Shown in pieces: positions 15,050 to 23,029 of a stretch of DNA of 42,374 nt (within the stretch, counting starts at the first letter, position 1; every line of letters starts with the position of its first letter). Both the position numbers and the translations under genes were made by a program. Source of the stretch: an uncultured Bacteroidota bacterium (lineage in GTDB: Bacteria > Bacteroidota > Bacteroidia > Chitinophagales > Saprospiraceae); the NCBI GenBank assembly GCA_937861115.1, contig CALMBD010000245.1, positions 1 to 42,374 of the forward strand, given 5' to 3'. The notes below the pieces were generated by a model that did no database searches, was not told where the DNA came from, and worked only from the letters and a program-made list of their open reading frames with translations.

Positions 15050-17107
15050 TCACTGCCTCAGGGTTCCCGCCGGCGGTCCGCCGGAGCCGACACCCGCCGG
15101 TGGGGTGGATGGTGTTTGCCCGGGCACTTCTTTGTTGCTGTCCATGAAGCGCCAGGATATCCCGAAGCGGATAGCGCCGAAGGGCTGCGGATAACGCGCC
15201 GTCTGATAAACTACCCTGGTGTTGTCCCACATGGTGGACAGGTTTTCGTAGCGAATAAAAAACCGGAAAGACTGGACCTTGAACGCCGCAAACAGGTCTA
15301 TCCAGGGGTATGGCTTTTGCGTAAGAGAATCCTGCAGGTAGAACTGCCAGGTGACCGGCTGGTATCCGTCCGGACGAAATTCGCCGTTCATTCGAAAATC
15401 TACACCGGCATCGATCAGCAGGCGTTTCTTGAACAACAGGCCGGAAAAGTAGAGGCTGTTCTTGGTGAACCAGCGCGGCAGACGCAACACTTCGGAGCGG
15501 TTGGACTGCTGCAGGGCAACCGTATTTTCAAAGTGCAGGTGGCCGAGCCTGATATTTTCCGTAATAATAAACTGCGCAACCTGCACGGAGGCGCCTGTTT
15601 GTACGGCAACACCTTTCTGATCGTAATACAGATAGTTGTTGAGCAGATGGGTTCGGGCCGTCAGTTCGAGGCCGGCGAGTGGAAGTGCGTATGTCGCAAA
15701 AAGCGTGTTTTCCACCGGCTTCTCAAAGTCGTTGTTCCAGACCTGCCGCTTGCTGACAAACAAGCGATAGTGGAGCAGGGAAGGGGGGTATCGCTGGCTC
15801 AACACGCCGAGGCGCAGGCGCCCGACCTTCCCGAAACCCAGTGCCAGTTCGCCGTTCAGGTGGTATTCGCCAAAGTTGGCAAGCACACCCAATTCGCCCT
15901 GCGCTACGAAGGCAAACCTGTCTGAGGGTGTGATACCGATATTGCCCGTGAGAAAAAGGTTGGAAAAGGCAGAGTCCCGCGGCTCCTGGTTCAGGTCGAA
16001 GAACGTATGAGTCAGACCCACGGCAAGGATATCCGAAGGGCGCCCCCTGGTTTTTGCCTTAAAGGTGCTGATGGTAAAGGCATTTTCGATCCTGTTCAGG
16101 GAAGTGAAATGCCGGATACCACGCAGGTCGACCAAAAAAGTATCGAAAAAAAGAGAGTCTGCTTTTAATCCGGCATCGGCAAACTTAAAATCCTGTTTGG
16201 TCCATGCAACGCTGTGGGTCGCACGCAGCGCGCGCTTGCCTTGTTCGCTGCCGCCTGTAAATTTGAGGTGCTGTGTGAGTTGCAGGGTCTGGTCGGCCAG
16301 GCGGGTCAGGGCCTGCTGGTCGGGCAACCAGATCGGGGCGCTGATAGGGCCGGAAAAAGATTCCTTGCCAAAAATGGTATCGGTCACAATACCGCCGTTC
16401 TCCTGCTGCCGGATTACATTTTTGGCAAAGATGAGAAAGCCGTCGTAACGTGTGCCGACAGGCAGCCAGACGCCAAATGTCAGGGCATTGTGTTTATCGC
16501 GCTGGTACCGGTATGCCCCGAGGTTATTGACGGACCGGTAATCGAGCGAGAAATTGGCGCCGCCTTCAAAGGTGCGTGCGAAGCGCGCATTGAGCATACC
16601 GTCGAACTGGGTGCGCCCCTGGGAAAAAAACACCTCACTGAATGACCGCCGGTTTCTGTAAAACTGCAGGTCGTTCGGCTGCAGGTTGTACAAGTCGAAG
16701 GCGTGTACCCCCGTATCGAAACCCCGCCGGTGTCGTGTCTCAAACAGCAGCGGACGCGCCGCGGAGCCGAGATTGCCCAGGTGCCCCCAATCAATCTGCT
16801 GTCTCCGCACCGGGTCATACATGCGAAAGTTGCGGTCGGGCAGGGTATCATCGCCCGAAAATGCCCGCTCGGGCATCAGCGCAAAGGTGTACGTCAATGC
16901 GGTCGAGTCCTGTTCGATCACCCGGCTGGTGCTGCTGGCGGCCGCGGGCAACTGGGCATACAAGCTATTGGTAAGGATGCCGAAGACAACCGTCCACAGC
17001 ACATATATTAGCCGCCACCGCCGGGGTTGGGGCAAAAAGCAGGATTTCCGGAGCCGGAAAGGCCCCGGAAATCCGGATCGCGCATGATGCTTGTCGTTGT
17101 TTGCCAA
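15050..17107 (-). CDS. Putative porin (Porin_10-like beta-barrel)
   Basis: A 685-residue outer-membrane protein. The hydrophobic stretch RLIYVLWTVVFGILTNSLYAQ near residues 33-52 is a signal peptide. The N-terminal third carries SRVIEQDSTALTYTF and the RNFRMYDPVRRQQIDWGHLG block, followed by GFDTGVHAFDLYNL and FYRNRRSFSEVFFSQGRTQF, a pattern known for the Bacteroidota 'putative porin' family (PF14121). The rest alternates strands with many aromatic residues. A Pro/Gly-rich tail follows the last strand (RFGISWRFMDS), so the barrel end is not at the very C-terminus. No ATG exists in the upstream part of this frame; the TTG at 17105-17107 is the most likely start but is uncertain. A 28-bp inverted repeat lies upstream. 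Confidence 0.8.
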   Translation of the reverse strand: MANNDKHHARSGFPGPFRLRKSCFLPQPRRWRLIYVLWTVVFGILTNSLYAQLPAAASSTSRVIEQDSTALTYTFALMPERAFSGDDTLPDRNFRMYDPVRRQQIDWGHLGNLGSAARPLLFETRHRRGFDTGVHAFDLYNLQPNDLQFYRNRRSFSEVFFSQGRTQFDGMLNARFARTFEGGANFSLDYRSVNNLGAYRYQRDKHNALTFGVWLPVGTRYDGFLIFAKNVIRQQENGGIVTDTIFGKESFSGPISAPIWLPDQQALTRLADQTLQLTQHLKFTGGSEQGKRALRATHSVAWTKQDFKFADAGLKADSLFFDTFLVDLRGIRHFTSLNRIENAFTISTFKAKTRGRPSDILAVGLTHTFFDLNQEPRDSAFSNLFLTGNIGITPSDRFAFVAQGELGVLANFGEYHLNGELALGFGKVGRLRLGVLSQRYPPSLLHYRLFVSKRQVWNNDFEKPVENTLFATYALPLAGLELTARTHLLNNYLYYDQKGVAVQTGASVQVAQFIITENIRLGHLHFENTVALQQSNRSEVLRLPRWFTKNSLYFSGLLFKKRLLIDAGVDFRMNGEFRPDGYQPVTWQFYLQDSLTQKPYPWIDLFAAFKVQSFRFFIRYENLSTMWDNTRVVYQTARYPQPFGAIRFGISWRFMDSNKEVPGQTPSTPPAGVGSGGPPAGTLRQ

Positions 17108-17172
17108 AACAGGATGAATTTATTCAAAAACGCTCCAGGCGAACATCGCGTTGCCCGTCCTCCACAAATACT

Positions 17173-17246
17173 GTGTGCGCCGGCTGAAGCCGGCGGTACC
17201 CTGGTACCCCGGTATCCCGGTACCGCCGGCTTCAGCCGGCGCACAC
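17173..17246. repeat. Perfect 28-bp inverted repeat between fabI and the porin gene
   Basis: The arms at 17173-17200 and 17219-17246 are exact reverse complements, separated by 18 bp. Each arm itself contains GCCGGCTGAAGCCGGC, which folds on its own, so the element can make either one long hairpin or two short ones. It starts 9 bp after the fabI stop (on the minus strand). The layout resembles paired REP/BIME elements. It may stabilise the 3' end of the fabI transcript or be a transposed REP unit. Confidence 0.95.
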
Positions 17247-17254
17247 TCACCACC

Positions 17255-18052
17255 CTACTTCACCAGCGCCGGATTCATACCCATCGTCGAGAACCCGCCA
17301 TCGTGAAACAGGTTCTGCATCGTTACAAAACGGGTCAGGTCGCTGAACAGGGCAACACAGTAGTTGGCACAATCTTCCGCAGGCGCATTGCCGAGCGGCG
17401 ACATCTTGTCGGCATAATTAAAAAAGTCGTGGAACCCTTTTACGCCCTGGCCTGCAGTGGTCATGGTCGGCGACTGGGAGATGCTGTTGACGCGCACTTT
17501 TTTGGCCGTTCCGAAGTGATAGCCGAAACTGCGCGCAAATGATTCGAGCAGCGCTTTGGATTCGGCCATTTCGGAATAATCGGGAAATACCCGTTGGGCG
17601 GCGATATAACTCAGCGCCACGATGCTGCCCCAATCGTTAATCGCGTCGAGTTTCCACATCGTTTGCATCATCTTGTGGAAGGAGATGGCGCTCACATCGA
17701 ATGTTTTTTGCATCCAGTCGTAGTTCAGGTCGGTATACGACTTGCCCTTCCGGACATTGACGGACATACCGATGGAATGGAGGACAAAATCGACTTTCCC
17801 GTCAAAATGCTCCATGCTTTTCCGGAACAGGTTTTCCATATCTTCCAGGGAAGTGGCGTCGGCCGGAATCACCGGCGCCTTGCATTTTTCCGCCAGGGTA
17901 TTGATCTCGCCCATGCGCATGGCGACGGGTGCATTGGTCAGCACGATCTGTGCGCCTTCTTCCACGCAGCGTTCCGCGACCTTCCAGGCGATGCTCTGGC
18001 TGTCGAGTGCTCCGAAGATGATTCCTTTTTTACCGGCAAGAATATTTGTCAT
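17255..18052 (-). CDS. fabI: Enoyl-[acyl-carrier-protein] reductase (NADH)
   Basis: The last step of each fatty-acid elongation cycle: reduces trans-2-enoyl-ACP with NADH. The protein is 265 residues, the usual length. It starts MTNILAGKKGIIFGALDSQS, the dinucleotide-binding turn of FabI (GxxxxxS). The catalytic region reads AAQRVFPDYSEMAESKALLE, where the second tyrosine and the lysine keep the Y-x6-K spacing that sets FabI apart from other short-chain reductases; the first Tyr in ALSYIAAQR is also kept. SISQSPTMTTAG and FHDGGFSTMGM complete the fold. It has its own promoter at 18082 and is followed by the 28-bp inverted repeat. The gene is single here, away from other fab genes. Confidence 0.95.
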   Translation of the reverse strand: MTNILAGKKGIIFGALDSQSIAWKVAERCVEEGAQIVLTNAPVAMRMGEINTLAEKCKAPVIPADATSLEDMENLFRKSMEHFDGKVDFVLHSIGMSVNVRKGKSYTDLNYDWMQKTFDVSAISFHKMMQTMWKLDAINDWGSIVALSYIAAQRVFPDYSEMAESKALLESFARSFGYHFGTAKKVRVNSISQSPTMTTAGQGVKGFHDFFNYADKMSPLGNAPAEDCANYCVALFSDLTRFVTMQNLFHDGGFSTMGMNPALVK

Positions 18053-18081
18053 GTGTAGAGAGCGGTTGAAGTTTCAGGCGG

Positions 18082-18113
18082 CAAAGATAGAAAAGGGCTT
18101 GTTGGAGGAAAAT
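18082..18113 (-). promoter_or_regulatory. Bacteroidota-type promoter for fabI
   Basis: The minus strand reads TATCTTTG at 18089-18082, an exact TAnnTTTG. The sequence 20 nt further upstream is TTTT, three of four bases of the -33 element TTTG. The leader to the fabI ATG at 18052 would be about 22 nt. Spacing and position support it. Confidence 0.6.
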
Positions 18114-18243
18114 TTTACGGTGTTTTTTGGTCCATACACGTGCAATTCTGCCCTGCAAGTCACTTTTCCCGGATTTTAGTTGCATTTTAATTATCAGATG
18201 ACTGGTCGTTTACCGGGGTTTAATCTACCCCCCTGTTACTTTG

Positions 18244-18335
18244 TATCAAGTTCAGCACGAAAAAGTTCTACAGCAAAAAACCGGGTGAGTGCCCATCGGT
18301 ATCGGGGAAAAGAACGCCTCAGTTGAACTTGGTAC
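18244..18335 (+). other. Imperfect inverted repeat in the leader of the 18369 gene; rest of the 18053-18368 gap is plain
   Basis: The gap of 316 bp between fabI and the 18369 gene holds the fabI promoter on one side and this element on the other. TATCAAGTTCAGC (18244-18256) and GTTGAACTTGGTA (18323-18335) pair over 11 of 13 positions, with CAAGTTCA/TGAACTTG exact. A near-match to the -7 element, TTACTTTG at 18236-18243, sits just before it, so the leader of the 18369 transcript could begin with or next to this structure. It may be an operator or an RNA fold. Confidence 0.35.
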
Positions 18336-18368
18336 CGACCGAGTGCTTCCTAACAAAACTTACATACC

Positions 18369-18881
18369 ATGCCTAATCTCATTTCTGAATTGACCCTTGA
18401 CGGCATTTTTGATCTCAAAGGTGTAGGAAAAGTTGGAAACCTGATTGAATTCGGTTCCGGCGGCGGCTTTACCCTGGGTAACGTACTCGAAAAAAGACTC
18501 ATCCAGACCGACCAGCGTGTGGATTTCGTATTCGAGTGGACCGTGAAAGGGATGTTTGCCCACGCATTCAACCCCAACTTCCGGTGGAGAATCGAAGTAT
18601 TTATGGAAAGGTACGGCCCGCTTGACTTTGATCTTGGCGCCAACGGCATTGCAACGTTGAACTACGGCAGTGGCGACCTCGTAGCACCGGATGAGGTTTC
18701 GTACCCCGGTGTCGGCGCCCCGAACTCCACGACGGTGTCTATCCCGCCCAACACGATCCCGGAAGGCGTTTACGACGTAGTCGCCGTACTGCGCCTGCTG
18801 CACCCTGCAGGAGATGACACGCCATGCTTCCTGGCTGCCTTTGCCGAATTTGGCAAGATCAACTTCTACCAGGAGCACTAA
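18369..18881 (+). CDS. Hypothetical protein, 170 residues, Bacteroidota-type
   Basis: A soluble protein without signal peptide or membrane segment. It begins MPNLISELTLDGIFDLKGVG, has a Gly-rich turn EFGSGGGFTLGNVLEKR, and a core of alternating strands (RVDFVFEWTVKGMFAHAFN, FRWRIEVFMERYGPLDFDLG). The C-terminal half contains a strand-turn block ending in CFLAAFAEFGKINFYQEH. The pattern suggests an all-beta sandwich, but I do not recognise the family. It has a long leader with a possible structured element and its own terminator (18913-18949), so it is probably transcribed alone and perhaps strongly. A charged coiled-coil gene follows 97 bp later in the same direction. Confidence 0.75.
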   Translation: MPNLISELTLDGIFDLKGVGKVGNLIEFGSGGGFTLGNVLEKRLIQTDQRVDFVFEWTVKGMFAHAFNPNFRWRIEVFMERYGPLDFDLGANGIATLNYGSGDLVAPDEVSYPGVGAPNSTTVSIPPNTIPEGVYDVVAVLRLLHPAGDDTPCFLAAFAEFGKINFYQEH

Positions 18882-18912
18882 GCTCGACGAACGGTTAGTT
18901 GTACCTGAACGG

Positions 18913-18949
18913 AAAAGCCGTCCTGCCCTTCCCGGGAGGGCGGCTTTTT
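18913..18949 (+). terminator. Rho-independent terminator behind the 18369 gene
   Basis: The outer stem AAAAGCCG/CGGCTTTT, with a further C/G-rich inner stem around CCCGGG, ends in five T's (18945-18949). It begins 31 bp after the stop at 18881 and lies wholly inside the upstream extension of the next open frame, which is one reason to start that next gene at 18979. Confidence 0.75.
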
Positions 18950-18978
18950 CAATCCTTTACCTTCAAATACCAAGGACC

Positions 18979-19800
18979 ATGTCAGCAAAAAATAAACGAA
19001 ACATCGAAACAAAGGACAAGCGCACCAAAGAGCAGATCCTTAAATTGCTCGATCGTGCAATTGAACAGGAAGAGCGACTTTCGGAAAAAATCAAGATTCT
19101 GGAAGGCGATCTGAAAGATTGCCGCAAAAAAGTCGAAGATCCCCGGCATGAACTCACCGACGAGGCGCTGTCTGCCAGTAAGATATCTTTCCGGATCGAC
19201 TACTACCGCACCTCGGAAGAGAGCCCGTTAAAAGGAATCATCGAACACCTTCCCTCCCGCCAAAATAAATCCTTCGAAGGGGAGGGTACCGAATCTATCA
19301 GCGGATTTATCGGTCGTTATTTACAGGAAGAAACAAGCCCGAATAAAAAGGGCAAACCTGCGGAAACCGCCAAATCAACGGAGTTGCCTGCAAACCGGCC
19401 AACGGAGACGGCACAGGACACGCCACCACCGGAAGTAGTGCGTTCTAAACTTCAAACCCAGGAAAACGTTGCCGAAAAGCAACACAAAGTCAGACTACTC
19501 CCCCACGAAGAAACAGCAGATTCCACCTCGGCACTGATGCAGAGACTCCGGGATAAATTCGGCACTGAGACCGGGATGAAGAAAACCACCATACAGCCTG
19601 CCAGCAGGCGCAAACCCTTTTTCCAGTCAAACGATGCTCCTGAAGCCGCCAGAATACAAAGGAAGGCGGCAAGCATGCCGGACTGGACCGGGCAAAGACC
19701 CAAGCGGGAAGTACCGGATGTAAAGCAAGAAAATGCCGGAGAACAATCTGATTCAAGGTTGCTGCGAAAATTACGTGAAACGTTGCAGCATAAATCCTGA
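18979..19800 (+). CDS. Charged coiled-coil protein of unknown function
   Basis: A 273-residue cytosolic protein. Residues about 10-55 are a highly charged coiled coil (RTKEQILKLLDRAIEQEERL then SEKIKILEGDLKDCRKK). A short conserved-looking block follows: ISFRIDYYRTSEESPLKGII, then EHLPSRQNKSFEGEG and ISGFIGRYLQEE at about 105-115. The last 150 residues are low complexity, rich in Lys, Glu, Pro, Thr and Gln, with a second helical patch near the end (SDSRLLRKLRETLQHKS). The frame is open to 18814, but that part overlaps the upstream gene's end and its terminator; the ATG at 18979 is chosen. No catalytic motif is seen. It may be a scaffold. Confidence 0.7.
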   Translation: MSAKNKRNIETKDKRTKEQILKLLDRAIEQEERLSEKIKILEGDLKDCRKKVEDPRHELTDEALSASKISFRIDYYRTSEESPLKGIIEHLPSRQNKSFEGEGTESISGFIGRYLQEETSPNKKGKPAETAKSTELPANRPTETAQDTPPPEVVRSKLQTQENVAEKQHKVRLLPHEETADSTSALMQRLRDKFGTETGMKKTTIQPASRRKPFFQSNDAPEAARIQRKAASMPDWTGQRPKREVPDVKQENAGEQSDSRLLRKLRETLQHKS

Positions 19801-20037
19801 TCAATTATGACGCCCGTTCAATTGTTGCAAGGCCTCCAGGTTTTGCTCCCGATTGCTAAAACCGGTATGTTGGGCAGTCGACCCGTTCCGGGTTACCTGC
19901 ATCTTTCCGGTTTTCCAATTGAGCCGGCGTTCATAACCATTGCAAAGCGGGCATCGCCATGTAATCCATTCGCCGTCGCGGTGGCTGGTGCAGTGGTGTA
20001 CATCTGAAGGAAGGCCCTGAAATTGTAATTCGCCCAT
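19801..20037 (-). CDS. Small zinc-ribbon-like protein
   Basis: A 78-residue protein that I read as real because it has a compact conserved-looking core: GLPSDVHHCTSHRDGEWITW followed by RCPLCNGYERRLNWKTGKMQ. The CPLC pair, with CTSH upstream, could bind one zinc ion in a ribbon fold, and WRCPxCxGYERRxNW is, from memory, repeated in small Bacteroidota proteins. The C-terminus (REQNLEALQQLNGRHN) is polar. Its stop lies directly against that of the coiled-coil gene at 19800, so the two genes converge with no spacer. The function is unknown; nucleic-acid binding would be a guess. Confidence 0.6.
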   Translation of the reverse strand: MGELQFQGLPSDVHHCTSHRDGEWITWRCPLCNGYERRLNWKTGKMQVTRNGSTAQHTGFSNREQNLEALQQLNGRHN

Positions 20038-20490
20038 CGTTAAATAGCGCTATGTTGAAGAAATAATGGCTTTGGAGCGCTGTTTTCAAATATTCGGGCT
20101 GTGAGGAGCTGTCAAAGGGTGCATGATAGCAATAATTGCACCGAAAAATACAGCCAAACGTAGTTTAACAACTATTTCGCCAAGTTGTTGCACATTTTTT
20201 TTCAATAATATGTGTTAATCCTGTTCACACTTTAATCGATAATAACATATATTTGTATGTTAACTTGTTACCCCAATTGATTGCATTAATCGCGTAAAAG
20301 GAAATGAATTTAGCAGGCCCCATAATCCAAATCAGAAAACAGATATCCTCCGGGTCTTGGACCTGTGCCGCCTACCAGATTCGCTTTCCTGCAGACGAGT
20401 AGCATTTAACATGCTTCAAAAGAACAATTTCTTCGAGCTGCCCCGCCCGAAGCCTAACCTCTGTTTTAACCAAAACTCGTCCGTAGCATT
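20038..20490. other. Intergenic region, AT-rich, upstream of the SARP-type regulator
   Basis: This 453-bp stretch has no convincing gene. The centre (about 20160-20300) is markedly AT-rich compared with its surroundings. It holds the candidate promoter at 20248 and, nearer the zinc-ribbon gene, two AGCGCT palindromes about 30 bp apart (20046-20051 and 20077-20082). Reading on both strands shows no tRNA and no known riboswitch. A leader of more than 200 nt for the regulator gene is likely, so regulation at the RNA level is possible. Confidence 0.5.
20248..20255 (+). promoter_or_regulatory. Candidate -7 element for the SARP-type regulator
   Basis: TATATTTG at 20248-20255 is an exact TAnnTTTG match in the AT-rich centre of the gap. 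No good -33 TTTG is found about 20 nt upstream (the sequence there is GTTCACAC), so activator help may be needed. The leader to the ATG at 20491 would be about 230 nt, which is unusually long. Confidence 0.4.
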
Positions 20491-21795
20491 ATGGCCTATC
20501 AACCAAAAATATTGCTCTGCGGTAATCATTCCTCCCTCCTTCAGCGGCTTCGCGCTACAGGTGGCACCTTATTGCAGGTTGAACAATTCCAGGAATCTGT
20601 ACAAGCGCTGACGCCTTCCCGTCTTCGGGACGTGGGCATGGTATTCGTACTCCATATGCCGCCCGATACCAACGGCCTTGCTACCCTGCGCAACTGGAAG
20701 CGCAAAAACCCCGATATGCCGGTCGTCGTATTGACGTCAGACTATTCCGGCTCTACCACACGGCTGCTCCTGAAATCGGGCGCCGAAGATGTGCTGGAAC
20801 TTCCTGCCAGCGACGACGAAATACTGGCCTGCTATGAGGCATATCTTCCGGGATTCAGGCTGAAAGCAGGCAGCAACAGAGGTCTGAAAAAGATCGGCGG
20901 CAAAGCGCTCCTGGCTGCCGTTACGCCGGGTATGGTTGCCGCCGGTGTTCAGTTATCCTATGCGATGCCGCCAAACGTGTTATTTGCCAATCCGCCGGGT
21001 ATAGCCCAGGATACGGAAGATGCCTACAAAGGACTGGAAATATCCTTTTTCGGCACATTTACGGTGCATCTGAACGGCCGAAAAATCGAATTTACCAACC
21101 AGGCCAAGCATCTCTTTGCCTACCTCGCCTACCACCACCCGAGGGTGCTGTCGCGCGACCACCTGGCACGAACCTTCTGGACGGACAAATTTGAAAGCAT
21201 GCCCGAGTTTGCACGTAAAAGCCTGAACGTCGAGTTGACGCATATCCGCAAAACATTCAGCAAGCAGGCCGGGATCGACCGTAACTTCCTGATCTTTGAA
21301 AAGAACTCTTACCGACTGAACCTCGACCGCCCTCCCATTTCGGATGCCTCTACATTCAAGGAGTTGCATCAAAAAATACAGGAACACCTGAGAAGAGGCG
21401 GAGAGGTGCCCGATGAGTTGCTCCAAAAGGCTATAAAAACCTACAAAGGCAATTTTCTCGATGATTTCCCTGCCGACATGTTCAGCTGGGTGGAAATAGA
21501 ACGCCAGCACCTGAGTGCTGTATTCGAACAACTGGCCGATCTGTACAGCGATCACCTGTGCGCCAAAAAAGATTTTTGGAAAGCAATTGCCGTTTGCAAT
21601 GAAATACTTTCGCGGGATGCACGCATGGAGGTCATCCATCGGCGCGCCATGCAATGCTACGCCAGCTTGGGAATGGCGCATAAGGTGGAAGCCCAGTACA
21701 ATCTCTGCTGCAAGATGATGGAACACGAATTCCAGTCCAAACCCTCACCCGAAACGGTGCGCCTGTATGAACATATCATAAAGAAAGTGGCTTGA
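20491..21795 (+). CDS. SARP-type transcriptional regulator with degenerate receiver domain
   Basis: A 434-residue cytosolic regulator. Residues 1-120 read like a response-regulator receiver: strand KILLCGNHSSLL, then VGMVFVLHMPPDTNGLATL, PVVVLTSDYS and KSGAEDVLELPAS. The site where the phosphorylated Asp should stand is hydrophobic (VFVL, about residues 51-54) and is followed by His55, so it is a pseudo-receiver. A winged-helix DNA-binding domain spans about 182-278 (GLEISFFGTFTVHLNGRKIE, then KHLFAYLAYHHPRVLSRDHL and SLNVELTHIRKTF). The bacterial transcriptional activation domain (BTAD), a helical TPR-like module, covers about 285-430. Such SARP proteins activate transcription, in actinobacteria often of secondary metabolite genes. 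No metabolite cluster is nearby. The target is unknown. Confidence 0.88.
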   Translation: MAYQPKILLCGNHSSLLQRLRATGGTLLQVEQFQESVQALTPSRLRDVGMVFVLHMPPDTNGLATLRNWKRKNPDMPVVVLTSDYSGSTTRLLLKSGAEDVLELPASDDEILACYEAYLPGFRLKAGSNRGLKKIGGKALLAAVTPGMVAAGVQLSYAMPPNVLFANPPGIAQDTEDAYKGLEISFFGTFTVHLNGRKIEFTNQAKHLFAYLAYHHPRVLSRDHLARTFWTDKFESMPEFARKSLNVELTHIRKTFSKQAGIDRNFLIFEKNSYRLNLDRPPISDASTFKELHQKIQEHLRRGGEVPDELLQKAIKTYKGNFLDDFPADMFSWVEIERQHLSAVFEQLADLYSDHLCAKKDFWKAIAVCNEILSRDARMEVIHRRAMQCYASLGMAHKVEAQYNLCCKMMEHEFQSKPSPETVRLYEHIIKKVA

Positions 21796-21804
21796 ACAAC
21801 CCGG

Positions 21805-22137
21805 TTAGTCCAGGCTGAATATCCGCTCCATCAGCATCCACTTTTCCCCGGGTTTTGCCGTGGGAAGTGCCTGCTGATACTTCCACATCAGCGTTTCCCA
21901 CTCCTGAACCCGGCGGTTGGCGGCGTCCAGGGCTGCTTTGCGTTCGAAGGAAAACGTGCTATCTGCCTCAATGATCATAAACAGGCGATTCTCTATGCGG
22001 TAAATTTCCAACAGCCCGATACCCGATTGCCGGATGCTGTCCAGTATCTCCGGCCAGACAGCCCGGTGGTAGGCTTCGTAAGCCGCAATGAGTTGGGGGT
22101 CCGGTTTCAAGTCCAGCGCAAGGCAATATCGCGGCAT
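21805..22137 (-). CDS. rhaM: L-rhamnose mutarotase family protein
   Basis: A 110-residue protein of the RhaM family (PF05336), which interconverts the alpha and beta anomers of L-rhamnose. Visible marks are the Tyr/His pair in AYEAYHRAVWPEILDSIRQS, the strand IYRIENRLFMIIEADSTFSF, and the C-terminal ETLMWKYQQALPTAK. The E. coli enzyme is of about the same size and uses a His near residue 22 and a nearby Tyr in this same helix. No other rhamnose genes are in the window, so the true sugar is uncertain, and L-fucose is possible. It lies 12 bp behind the sorted surface protein gene at 22150-22923 and is probably co-transcribed with it. Confidence 0.85.
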   Translation of the reverse strand: MPRYCLALDLKPDPQLIAAYEAYHRAVWPEILDSIRQSGIGLLEIYRIENRLFMIIEADSTFSFERKAALDAANRRVQEWETLMWKYQQALPTAKPGEKWMLMERIFSLD

Positions 22138-22149
22138 AAACAGTATCTC

Positions 22150-22923
22150 TTAGTGGATAACCGTAAAGCGCTCAACCTGCACGCCCTGCTTCGACTTTAT
22201 CCACAACAAATAAAGGCCGGGCGAAGGCCGCTCCAGCATTACCATATGACTGGCCGCCGATGCATTGTCGGCCGCGCCGTTCCAGATTGTTTTGCCATTC
22301 ATATCGGTGATCCACCACTGGGCATTTGAACCGTCGCTGATTTCCTGTTGCTCTACAGGTCTCACCTCAAATTGGCCGTAATTGGGATTGGGCACCACCT
22401 GCAAGGCTTGCGGCTTTTGATCAGGTTCATTTGTATCTGCTTCTGCGTCGATTAATACCACCGCATCATTGGTACAAATCACCGAACTTTGATCGAATGA
22501 AATACAGGCATGGTTCAGGATCGACTGGCCGGGAACAAGAAACGGTCTCGGGTTGATGGAAAACAAAACATAACCGATAGAATTGTTCCCACCGGATGCG
22601 CTGTCAGGCAATTGTATGTCTTCAAAATACCAGCGAATATAATTGCCGCCTTCTCCAAGCAATTGAAATTCGGCGCTGGCGCTGATTGTGACAAAGGTCT
22701 CCAGATCAAGGCGCGGGTCCAGTGTGTCGCGTACCACAACCTGCTGGACGGTATCATCGCCAACATTTTGAAAACGAATGAGGTAGATGATAGAAGTGCC
22801 ATCCAGAATTTCTTGCGGGGAAAGAACCGGATCGCCGATTACCTGTTTGTCGTTCTGTGCCGTTACGCTAAAAGCATAGCAGGACAAACCAAGCAATAAA
22901 TGGAGAAAACGAAGGCGTAGCAT
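22150..22923 (-). CDS. Secreted DUF11-like protein with T9SS sorting domain
   Basis: A 257-residue exported protein. The signal peptide is MLRLRFLHLLLGLSCYAFSV, ending in TAQ. One conserved repeat domain (DUF11/DUF7619-like) follows: VLSPQEILDGTSIIYLIRFQ, NVGDDTVQQVVVRDTLDPRL, and FLVPGQSILNHACISFDQSS, a strand pattern common in Bacteroidota surface proteins. The last 75 residues are a type A T9SS sorting domain (ALQVVPNPNYGQFEV to PSPGLYLLWIKSKQG and a terminal VERFTVIH). The protein is thus expected to cross the outer membrane by T9SS. The ATG at 22923 is chosen over 22953 because it begins the signal peptide. The gene is only a single-repeat version of a usually much larger protein type. 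Confidence 0.83.
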   Translation of the reverse strand: MLRLRFLHLLLGLSCYAFSVTAQNDKQVIGDPVLSPQEILDGTSIIYLIRFQNVGDDTVQQVVVRDTLDPRLDLETFVTISASAEFQLLGEGGNYIRWYFEDIQLPDSASGGNNSIGYVLFSINPRPFLVPGQSILNHACISFDQSSVICTNDAVVLIDAEADTNEPDQKPQALQVVPNPNYGQFEVRPVEQQEISDGSNAQWWITDMNGKTIWNGAADNASAASHMVMLERPSPGLYLLWIKSKQGVQVERFTVIH

Positions 22924-23029
22924 TGTGTGCAAAGCAATTTGACCTGGCAGCAAAGCCGAATAGCAATTTTACGGATATCGAAGGTAGAAAAATATTCTTC
23001 GCCTAAACCAATATTAACAAACACGACGC

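Noticed and set aside
18814-18978. Longer N-terminus for the coiled-coil protein starting at 18814
   Set aside because: It would overlap the end of the 18369 gene in another frame and read through that gene's terminator.
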